Assembly: GCA_028705705.1 (NCBI GenBank) | Contig: JAQWCZ010000044.1 | Coordinates: forward strand, 1-11,385 | DNA length: 11,385 nt | From: Paludibacter sp. | GTDB lineage: Bacteria; Bacteroidota; Bacteroidia; Bacteroidales; Paludibacteraceae | Direction: 5' to 3' | In this document: one piece after another, positions 1-7,061 of the stretch | Numbering within the stretch: the first letter of the stretch is position 1 | Layout: the number at the start of each line of letters is the position of its first letter | Position numbers and translations under genes: made by a program | The notes under the pieces: model-generated | Told to the model about the DNA's origin: nothing | What the model saw: the letters and a program-made list of their open reading frames with translations, nothing else | Database searches by the model: none

Positions 1-2
1 AC

Positions 3-3000
3 ATGAAGTTAAACATGAAAAAATTTCTTCTCAACTTACTACTGATAGGTAGTTTGATGACATGGGCGCTTCCTGCTTTAACAGCCCAGTCAAATCCCGT
101 CAGGATTACGGGAAAAGTAGCAGATGTAAATGGAGACCCGTTAATCGGAGTAAGTGTGGTACTCAAAGGCACCTCTTCAGGTACAATTACTGATGCTTCA
201 GGTAGTTTTATGTTGTTATCAGCAACAACCAACCCTGTATTACAAGTTTCTTATGTTGGTTTTGCAAGTCAGGAATTCGTTGTTAAAGATATTCCTGTAC
301 GTATTATTCTTACTGAATCTTCAGCGCAATTAGAAGAGGTAGTGGTGATTGGTTATGGTACCCAACGAAAGAAAGATCTGACCGGATCGGTTTCTGTTAT
401 TAAATCTGACGAACTCACTTCATTACCCGTCCCGAGTATCAGCGATGCCATGCAGGGGCGTGCAGCGGGGGTACAGGTTATCAGCACAGGAACTCCCGGA
501 TCCGATGCTACATTCCGAATTCGGGGTACCGGAACAATCAATAACAGCAACCCATTGGTTGTGATTGATGGAATTCCTGTTTCAGGAGGTTTAAACCAGT
601 TAAACATGGATGATGTTGAATCGCTTCAGGTTTTAAAAGATGCCTCTGCAACTGCCATTTATGGATCAAGGGGGGCAAATGGAGTTGTAATCGTAACGAC
701 CAAACGAGGAAGCGGAGCAAAAGGTAAATCCAATGTCAACTTTAATTATGCTTATGCTTTGCAGCAACCTACGCATGTTGTAGAAATACTGAATGCAAAT
801 CAATTTGCACAACTTCAGAATGAAATGCTCACCAATGGCGGTCAGGTACCTAATCCCGCTTTCTGGGATCCTGAAAGTTTGGGTGTAGGCACCAACTGGC
901 TGGACGAAATTTTCCGTACTGCTCCCATGCAAAATTACTCCCTTTCCTACACCGGAAATAGTGAGAAAACCAATTATTATATTTCAGGTAATTTTCTGAA
1001 TCAGGATGGAATTGTTATTGGCACAGGATTCAAACGTTTTACGCTGCAAGTGAATGCCGATAGTAAAGTAAATTCGTGGTTAAAAGTAGGCAACACAATA
1101 CTTTTGAATCATGATTTAAAACCTAGTGGAAGCTACAGCATCCAGAATGCCATACTCGCTTTACCAACACAGCCTGTAACACGCTCCGATGGAAGTTATT
1201 CCGGTCCGATTGCACAACCCATTTACGATGGAGACATTGAAAACCCGGTTGGTAAAGCGCTTACTGTTGAAAACCTGACTTCAGGATACAACCTCATGGG
1301 ATCAGTCTATGCTGAATTAGCATTATTAAAGGATCTGAAATTCAAAACAACTTATGGATTGCAGGCAAATTTTTGGGATGCCCGCACCTGGGCGCCGGCT
1401 TACAAATGGGATTCAAGTATCAATAATACAGCATACTTATTCCAGCAATACAATAAAAACATCACCTGGTTATGGGATAATACCTTGACTTATGAAAAAA
1501 AAATCGGGGAGCATCGCATGAATTTCATGGCAGGTACCAGTGCCCAGGAAAACAGATATAATTATATCAATGCCTCGGTAAAGAAATTTGCCAGTGAATC
1601 GACCCAACAACTCGATAATGGGATTGAACAACCAACCAATGGAGGCAATACATCCAGTTGGGCTTTGTTATCCTATATGGGTCGTGTTAATTACAGTTAT
1701 GCTGATAAATATTTAATTACAGCAACAGTTCGCCGCGACGGATCCTCCCGATTCGGAAGTGGCAACAAGTTCGGGATCTTTCCATCGGCTTCTGCTGCAT
1801 GGCGTATTTCTGAAGAAGACTTCATGAAAAATGTTGATTTATTCGATGATATGAAAATACGTGGAGGTTACGGAATCACAGGGAACCAGGAAATCGGGAA
1901 TTATTCCTTTGCATCTTCCCTGAATACTTATGCATATAACTTTAACAATACCATCGTGTCGGCAGTTGTTCCGGTAGTTATGCCAAATCCGTATGTACAA
2001 TGGGAACAACAGAAACAAGCAAATATCGGTCTTGATGCATCAATATTAAATCAAAGGGTAGATATTTCGGTTGATGCTTATGTAAAAAATACTGATAAAA
2101 TGTTGGTTCCCATGGTTGTCCCTGTTTCCACCGGATATTCAGATATTTATGTGCCTTCAATCAATGCTGGAGAAATGCAAAATAAAGGGATTGAACTGAC
2201 TATCAACTCCAGAAACTTGACAGGGGATTTTAAATGGAATACATCATTCAACATTTCACTGAATCAAAATAAGATTATCAGCATCAATGATACGGTTCCT
2301 ATGTCGAGCGGGAGTATCGGTCTGAATTATAATCTGGCATTAATTAAAGCGGGTTTACCGGTCAACACATTCTACGGATTCGTTACCGATGGTGTTTTCC
2401 AGACTCAGGAAGAAGTTGATAATCATGCCGTACAGGTTCCCGGAAACGATCCTTTCAACAGAACTTCGGCGGGAGATATTCGTTTCAAAGATTTGAACAA
2501 TGATGGTGTTATTAATGATGATGACCGCACTTATTTAGGGAATCCGAATCCGACGGTTATATTTGCCCTGAACAATACCTTTGCTTATAAAGGATTTGAT
2601 TTAAGCATTTTCCTGCAGGGAGTAGCCGGCAACCAGATTATTAATGCCAACCGATTCTGGAGCGAAGCCATGGCAGTAGCACAAAATCAGACTATTGCCA
2701 CTCTCGACCGCTGGAATGGAGAAGGAAGCAGCAATAGCGTTCCGCGCGCTGTGTTCAATGATCCGAATAAAAATACCCGTCCATCAGATCGCTTTGTGGA
2801 AGATGGTTCCTACCTGCGTATCAAAAACGTGACCCTCGGCTATACCATGCCTGCACGAATCATGCAGAAAATCAAGCTTAATTCGGCAAGGTTCTATATT
2901 TCCGGACAGAATATCTTTACACTTACCAACTACAGCGGATTTGATCCTGAAGTAGGAGTAAATGGTATTGATAATAATGTTTATCCTGTTACCCGCACAG

Positions 3001-3029
3001 TTACTGTCGGTATTAACCTTGGTATTTAA
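3..3029 (+). CDS. SusC/RagA-family TonB-dependent outer membrane transporter
   Basis: This is a TonB-dependent outer membrane barrel that would import oligosaccharides, here probably isomalto-oligosaccharides, using TonB energy and its SusD partner as lid. A signal peptide (about residues 1-28, ending ALTA) is followed by a carboxypeptidase-regulatory-like beta-sandwich domain (about 34-104). Next come the SusC-type motif EEVVVIGYGTQRKKDLTGSV (111-130), a plug domain (to about 235) and a long barrel ending in TRTVTVGINLGI. A D-x-N-x-D-G loop at D830-D841 is common in this family. The length, 1008 residues, is normal. There is no STN domain between signal peptide and carboxypeptidase-like domain, so direct signalling to an anti-sigma factor is unlikely. 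The start is at base 3 or at the in-frame ATG at base 15 (MKKFLLNLL); the leader and promoter are outside the window. SusD starts 20 bases downstream. The family is certain; the substrate is inferred from neighbours. Confidence 0.96.
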   Translation: MKLNMKKFLLNLLLIGSLMTWALPALTAQSNPVRITGKVADVNGDPLIGVSVVLKGTSSGTITDASGSFMLLSATTNPVLQVSYVGFASQEFVVKDIPVRIILTESSAQLEEVVVIGYGTQRKKDLTGSVSVIKSDELTSLPVPSISDAMQGRAAGVQVISTGTPGSDATFRIRGTGTINNSNPLVVIDGIPVSGGLNQLNMDDVESLQVLKDASATAIYGSRGANGVVIVTTKRGSGAKGKSNVNFNYAYALQQPTHVVEILNANQFAQLQNEMLTNGGQVPNPAFWDPESLGVGTNWLDEIFRTAPMQNYSLSYTGNSEKTNYYISGNFLNQDGIVIGTGFKRFTLQVNADSKVNSWLKVGNTILLNHDLKPSGSYSIQNAILALPTQPVTRSDGSYSGPIAQPIYDGDIENPVGKALTVENLTSGYNLMGSVYAELALLKDLKFKTTYGLQANFWDARTWAPAYKWDSSINNTAYLFQQYNKNITWLWDNTLTYEKKIGEHRMNFMAGTSAQENRYNYINASVKKFASESTQQLDNGIEQPTNGGNTSSWALLSYMGRVNYSYADKYLITATVRRDGSSRFGSGNKFGIFPSASAAWRISEEDFMKNVDLFDDMKIRGGYGITGNQEIGNYSFASSLNTYAYNFNNTIVSAVVPVVMPNPYVQWEQQKQANIGLDASILNQRVDISVDAYVKNTDKMLVPMVVPVSTGYSDIYVPSINAGEMQNKGIELTINSRNLTGDFKWNTSFNISLNQNKIISINDTVPMSSGSIGLNYNLALIKAGLPVNTFYGFVTDGVFQTQEEVDNHAVQVPGNDPFNRTSAGDIRFKDLNNDGVINDDDRTYLGNPNPTVIFALNNTFAYKGFDLSIFLQGVAGNQIINANRFWSEAMAVAQNQTIATLDRWNGEGSSNSVPRAVFNDPNKNTRPSDRFVEDGSYLRIKNVTLGYTMPARIMQKIKLNSARFYISGQNIFTLTNYSGFDPEVGVNGIDNNVYPVTRTVTVGINLGI

Positions 3030-3049
3030 TCTATAAAAAAGAAAAAGTT

Positions 3050-4546
3050 ATGAAATTATCAAAATATTTTCTTCTGACAATCATCACGCTGGGAATGATT
3101 TCCTGCAGCGAGGATTTTCTGAACAAAGCGCCTGAAGATTCAGTAAACACTGAAAACTTCTATCTTACTGAAGCGGATGCTATCGCAGCAGTAAATGGCG
3201 CTTACCAACCACTTCAGTGGCCAAAATTATACAATATGCGTATGTGGACAACCGACATCATGGCCGGCAATAGTATGGTAGGAGCTGCCGGTGGAACCGA
3301 TGGAATTGAAACGCAGGATCAGGCTAATTTTGTTACCGCAACCGACAATCAGGGTGTACTTGATTTGTGGAGAGGTCCATGGCCCGGAATTTTACGAGCT
3401 AATCTTGTATTGAAAAATGTACCCGGTATGGATATCAATGACAACATCAAAAACAGGGTTTTAGGTGAAGCTTACTTCTTAAGAGCTCATTATTATTTTA
3501 TCCTGGTGCGATTCTTTGGCGATGTGCCACTGGTATTAGAGCCTGTGGATCCGGCAGGTGACTTGCGTCCTGCTAGAACCGCAAAATCACTTGTATATGA
3601 TCAGATTATCTCCGATTTGGAAGATGCTGCTGCATTATTGCCTCCACGTGAACAATACACCGGCACAAACATCGGTCGCGCCTCAAAAGGGGCCGCATTA
3701 GGTATGCTGGCCAAGGTTTATCTGACTCTCGGTAACTGGCAAAAGGTTGCTGATTACTGTGACGAAGTAAAAACACTTGGCTATACCCTTGCTGAAAATT
3801 ATGGAGATAATTTTAATCCTGATAAAGAGAATGGTGTTGAATCATTGTTTGAAGTGCAATATGTCAAAGATGCCGGATATGACTTCTGGAGTAACGAAAA
3901 TCAATCATCCTGGTTGAGTACTTTTACTGGTCCCCGTGGTTCCAATATGGTGGAAGGTGGATGGGGATGGAATCAACCAACACAGGAATTTGTAAATGCT
4001 TATGAATCCGGAGATTTGAGAAAAGATATCACCGTATTATATGAAGGATGTCCGAAATTCGATGGTATAGATTATAAAAAATCGTATTCCTATACAGGTT
4101 ACAATCTTCGTAAATTTCTGGTTGTAAAATCCATTGCCAATTCCAGTGACAACAATCCACTTAACTTCCCCGTACTCCGTTATGCTGATGTGTTGCTGAT
4201 GAAAGCGGAAGCATTAAATGAATTGGGGAGGACGTCTGAAGCACAACTTCCCGCTAGTAATGACAATGCAACACTGAACAAAGTTCGCGTACGGGCAGGT
4301 TTGGGAAATGTAAGCGGGCTGAACCAATCAGACCTGCGAATGAAAATTCTGCATGAACGAAGGATGGAATTAGCTTACGAAGGCCAACGTTGGTTCGATT
4401 TAATTCGCATAAATGGAGGTCAGTATGGTATTGATTTCCTTCATTCAATCGGAAAAACCAATATGACGACCAAACACTTGCTGTTCCCTGTTCCTCAAAA
4501 AGAAAGAGATGCAAACCCAAATCTTTCACAAAATCCAGATTATTAA
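3050..4546 (+). CDS. SusD/RagB-family surface glycan-binding lipoprotein
   Basis: This is the surface lipoprotein that caps the SusC transporter and helps capture the glycan. The signal peptide ends in a lipobox-like M-I-S-C with the acylated cysteine at residue 19. The acidic stretch that follows (C-S-E-D) resembles the acidic lipoprotein export signals of Bacteroidota. Family hallmarks are FLNKAPED (23-30), GEAYFLRAHYYF...FFGDVPL (139-161), a TPR-like segment GRASKGAALGMLAKVYLTLG (209-228), RRMELAYEGQRWFDL (437-451), and the C-terminal FPVPQKERDANPNLSQNPDY (479-498). The length of 498 is usual. It directly follows susC, as such genes almost always do. The ligand cannot be read from the sequence; dextran or its fragments is inferred from the GH66 and GH31 genes. 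Confidence 0.96.
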   Translation: MKLSKYFLLTIITLGMISCSEDFLNKAPEDSVNTENFYLTEADAIAAVNGAYQPLQWPKLYNMRMWTTDIMAGNSMVGAAGGTDGIETQDQANFVTATDNQGVLDLWRGPWPGILRANLVLKNVPGMDINDNIKNRVLGEAYFLRAHYYFILVRFFGDVPLVLEPVDPAGDLRPARTAKSLVYDQIISDLEDAAALLPPREQYTGTNIGRASKGAALGMLAKVYLTLGNWQKVADYCDEVKTLGYTLAENYGDNFNPDKENGVESLFEVQYVKDAGYDFWSNENQSSWLSTFTGPRGSNMVEGGWGWNQPTQEFVNAYESGDLRKDITVLYEGCPKFDGIDYKKSYSYTGYNLRKFLVVKSIANSSDNNPLNFPVLRYADVLLMKAEALNELGRTSEAQLPASNDNATLNKVRVRAGLGNVSGLNQSDLRMKILHERRMELAYEGQRWFDLIRINGGQYGIDFLHSIGKTNMTTKHLLFPVPQKERDANPNLSQNPDY

Positions 4547-4565
4547 TCTTAAAATGCATTTTAAT

Positions 4566-5984
4566 ATGAAAAAAATTATATCATATTTAAAATTATTACC
4601 AGCTTTACTTCTGAGTGGATTGTTTTTTATGACTTCCTGTGAAACAGAATACCCGAATGATATTGCAAAAGCAGGACCTCTGGCACTTAGTGCTTCAAAC
4701 GAAACGATACAACTAAACCAAAAGCAGGTAAATAATACCGCGGTCACATTCAACTGGACCTCAGGGACAAACAATGGTACTGGAACTTCCATATCTTATG
4801 TACTGGAAGTTGATAAACAAGGAAATAATTTAGCAAATCCGATTCGTTTTGAATTGGGTAAAGGGAAATATAGCCAGGTTTTTTTAACAGGTGAACTGAA
4901 TGATTTATTACTCACACGCTGGAATGCTACTCCCGGCACAGCAATAACCCTTGAAGCCCGTGTTATTTCAACCATCCACACTACTCCGGCAACAGGAGAA
5001 ACATCTCCTGTCATCAGCATCCGTGTTACACCCTATCAACCGGTAAGCAAAACCTTGTACATCATCGGAAGTGCTTCACCCAATGGATGGAGTGCTGACA
5101 ATGCCATTGAACTGACTCCTCAGGCTGATCCAACTGTTTTTGTCTATCAGGGAAGTTTAGGCGTTGGTACCTTTAAGTTTATCACAACAAAAGGACAATT
5201 CCTACCTTCCTATAATAAAGGCGCTGATGACACAAAAATTGTTATACGTACCAGCGACACAGAGCCTGACGAACAATTCAACATTACGGAAACAGCAGTT
5301 TACAAAATAACGGTAAGTTTACTCGATTTATCGATTGTATATGAGCAAGTTGATTTACCTGCTTACAACGAAATTTATATGGTAGGTGATGCAACCCCGA
5401 ATGGATGGGATATTTCCAATGCAACCAAACTGGTACAGAGTGAGACCGATCCGTTTGTATTTACATATACGGGGGTAATGAATGCCGGTGACTTTAAATT
5501 CCCGGTAAATCGTAACAGCGATTGGGGACAGGATATGTTCATGCGCGAATCAGATACTAAAATGTACTTGCATAAAGGTGGAAACTCGGATGATGAAAAA
5601 TGGACCATCACCAAGAAAGGATTCTATGTCGTCACTTTGAATTTATTAGACCTTTCTATCGATATTCATCGTGAAAAATTATACATGGTAGGTAGTGCTA
5701 CACCAATTGGTTGGACTATCGGAGATGCATTAGAATTGACTGAAGATGCCACAAATGGATGTATATTTACGTATTCCGGACCAATGGTGACAGGTGAATT
5801 TAAGTTCCCGGTAAACCGCAACAGCGACTGGGGACAGGATATGTACATGCGAACAAGTGATACGAAAATGTATCGTCATAAAGGAGGTGCTCCGGATGAT
5901 GAAAAATGGAATATCACGGTTGCAGGCGATTATGTAATAACCGCTAATCTGGAAACACTGGATATCAGTATTGTAAAACAGTAA
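4566..5984 (+). CDS. SusE/SusF-like surface glycan-binding lipoprotein with three tandem modules
   Basis: This predicted outer-membrane lipoprotein would hold glucan at the cell surface beside the SusCD pair. I chose ATG 4566 (MKKIISYLK). The in-frame ATG at 4554 would add four residues, and one at 4509 would overlap susD by 38 bases. From 4566 the protein has 472 residues. The signal peptide ends in M-T-S-C with the lipid-bearing cysteine at residue 25. Residues about 25-160 form a SusE-type N-terminal domain. Three SusE/SusF-type beta-sandwich binding modules start at about residues 164, 270 and 372, each opening with a (L/I)Y(I/M)(I/V)G(S/D)A(S/T)P-x-GW motif. Modules 2 and 3 share FKFPVNRNSDWGQDM(F/Y)MR and DDEKW. 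Module 1 is more divergent and has FLPSYNKG instead. It lies 19 bases after susD. Family assignment is good; specificity for alpha-1,6-glucan is inference from context. Confidence 0.9.
   Translation: MKKIISYLKLLPALLLSGLFFMTSCETEYPNDIAKAGPLALSASNETIQLNQKQVNNTAVTFNWTSGTNNGTGTSISYVLEVDKQGNNLANPIRFELGKGKYSQVFLTGELNDLLLTRWNATPGTAITLEARVISTIHTTPATGETSPVISIRVTPYQPVSKTLYIIGSASPNGWSADNAIELTPQADPTVFVYQGSLGVGTFKFITTKGQFLPSYNKGADDTKIVIRTSDTEPDEQFNITETAVYKITVSLLDLSIVYEQVDLPAYNEIYMVGDATPNGWDISNATKLVQSETDPFVFTYTGVMNAGDFKFPVNRNSDWGQDMFMRESDTKMYLHKGGNSDDEKWTITKKGFYVVTLNLLDLSIDIHREKLYMVGSATPIGWTIGDALELTEDATNGCIFTYSGPMVTGEFKFPVNRNSDWGQDMYMRTSDTKMYRHKGGAPDDEKWNITVAGDYVITANLETLDISIVKQ
5373..5981 (+). repeat. Tandem duplication of a 102-codon binding module (modules 2 and 3 of the SusE/F-like protein)
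   Basis: Two copies of one module lie head to tail with a 306-base period: 5373-5678 and 5679-5981. By eye the proteins match at roughly 60% of positions. A longer run is almost identical in DNA: the segment encoding FKFPVNRNSDWGQDM starts at 5493 and again at 5799. The copies differ mostly in codon third positions there, so the core looks held by selection while the flanks have diverged. This is a coding repeat, not a mobile element. Confidence 0.88.
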
Positions 5985-5988
5985 TTTA

Positions 5989-6017
5989 TAATGTGCCAAT
6001 GAATCATTGGCACATTA
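5989..6017 (+). terminator. Perfect hairpin between the SusE/F-like gene and the T9SS-tagged gene (possible attenuator or mRNA processing site)
   Basis: The arm AATGTGCCAATG (5990-6001) is the exact reverse complement of CATTGGCACATT (6005-6016), with a 3-base AAT loop. A T-A pair at 5989/6017 extends the stem to 13 base pairs. It starts four bases after the stop codon of the upstream gene. A T-rich but interrupted tract lies about 10 bases beyond (from 6026), so it is not a textbook intrinsic terminator. A partial terminator lowering expression of the downstream genes, or a 3'-end stabilising element, are both plausible. The hairpin itself is directly visible; the role is inferred. Confidence 0.55.
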
Positions 6018-6052
6018 ACACATTAATTTTATCTTTTAAAAAATCAAAGGTT

Positions 6053-6991
6053 ATGAAACGAATTTTATCTTTTTCAATCGTCACGTTGTTGTTTGTCTGT
6101 CTGATAATAAACTATTTACCTGCTCAACAACGCTTGCAATTAGTAGGTGATGCTACCCGTTATGGATGGAGCAAAGATCATGGATCTCCGGTTACACTGG
6201 ATACTGGCAACAGTTCTGTTTTTCATTACAACGCCTGGTTAAACAATGGTTCTTTTAAATTACTTTTATCTAATGCTGATTGGGTGCCCAGTTGGGGTCC
6301 CGGCAACGGGAATGTTCTTGTCAGAAGATCAACTTACGAAGATCCTGACATATCATTTAGCATTTCAACTGCAGGTAATTATAGTATTGTCGTCGACACA
6401 ACACTCATGACATACTCAATTACTCCTATGGTCGAAACAAACCCAATTCCTTTTAATACTTTATTTATGGTAGGTGGTGCCTCTCCAAACGGATGGGATA
6501 TAGGGATGGCTTATGAGCTGACCAGAAACACAACAAATCCATTTGAGTTTTCATACGATGGAATGATGCAAGTCGGCGAATTTAAATTCCCAATCAACAG
6601 ATATTTTGACTGGACACAGGAAATGTTCATGCGGGTTTCGGACACCGAAATGTTTTTAGGAACTTCTCCTGATTCAAAATGGACAATTTCAGAAGCAGGG
6701 AATTATCATATTGTATTAAATGTTAGCACATTGTCTATCAGTATACAAAAAAACACAACCACTCTTAATACTATGGTGAATGAATCATTTCCTGAATTAA
6801 TCTCTAATATTGTTTCTGATAGATTGATTTTTAACACACATGATCGTTTTAATTATCAGATTTACAATATTTCAGGTGCAAAAATAGCTGAGGGAGACGC
6901 TCCGGGAGACTATATTGATATATCTACATTAAAAGGAGGTATATACCTGTTAAAAGCAAAAAATCGTATTTTTAAATTTATTAAAAAATAA
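6053..6991 (+). CDS. Secreted SusE/SusF-like glycan-binding protein with T9SS C-terminal sorting domain
   Basis: This 312-residue protein carries two SusE/F-type binding modules and no catalytic domain that I can see. The ATG at 6053 (MKRILSF) opens a clear signal peptide ending near LPAQ (22-25). An upstream in-frame ATG at 5993 lies inside the hairpin and would add 20 hydrophilic residues before the signal peptide, so I reject it. There is no acceptable lipobox: C16 is preceded by V15. Module 1 (about 28-126) has VGDATRYGW and DWVPSWGPG. Module 2 (about 136-233) has LFMVGGASPNGWD, GEFKFPINR, DW-x-QEMFMR and SKW. The last 65 residues or so fit a type A T9SS sorting domain: PELISNIVSDRLIF, YQIYNISGAKIAEG, then D-I-S-TLKGGIYLLKAK and a basic FKFIKK end. 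The module order parallels the last modules of the SusE/F-like neighbour. Export by T9SS to the surface or medium is inferred. Known dextran loci that I recall lack this gene. Confidence 0.85.
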   Translation: MKRILSFSIVTLLFVCLIINYLPAQQRLQLVGDATRYGWSKDHGSPVTLDTGNSSVFHYNAWLNNGSFKLLLSNADWVPSWGPGNGNVLVRRSTYEDPDISFSISTAGNYSIVVDTTLMTYSITPMVETNPIPFNTLFMVGGASPNGWDIGMAYELTRNTTNPFEFSYDGMMQVGEFKFPINRYFDWTQEMFMRVSDTEMFLGTSPDSKWTISEAGNYHIVLNVSTLSISIQKNTTTLNTMVNESFPELISNIVSDRLIFNTHDRFNYQIYNISGAKIAEGDAPGDYIDISTLKGGIYLLKAKNRIFKFIKK

Positions 6992-7061
6992 TTTTCTCAA
7001 AGCAAATATAAATCAGTATAAACGAAAAGAATACTGTATTATCCTACTAATAATTATTGTT

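Noticed and set aside
4509..4565. Longer N-terminus for the SusE/F-like protein starting at ATG 4509 or 4554
   Set aside because: The 4509 start overlaps the end of susD and puts 19 extra residues before a normal lipoprotein signal peptide; 4566 gives a compact signal peptide with a cysteine at position 25. The 4554 start remains possible but changes little.
5993..6052. Longer N-terminus for the T9SS-tagged protein starting at ATG 5993
   Set aside because: That ATG is inside the left arm of the hairpin, and the added 20 residues would displace an otherwise clean signal peptide at MKRILSF.
6937..6948. Perfect 12-base palindrome AGGTATATACCT next to an AAGGAGGT string
   Set aside because: It lies within the coding sequence of the conserved K-G-G-I-Y-L-L motif of the sorting domain, with no start codon or gene following it at a suitable distance; chance is the simplest explanation.
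7003..7010. TATATTTG on the minus strand, matching the Bacteroidota -7 consensus TAnnTTTG
   Set aside because: No TTTG-type -33 element is seen at the right spacing, and no minus-strand gene follows, so an antisense promoter is not supported.
7014..7036. Inverted repeat CAGTAT...ATACTG in the gap before the GH66 gene
   Set aside because: The stem is only six A/T-rich pairs with an 11-base loop, too weak to claim as a terminator or operator.
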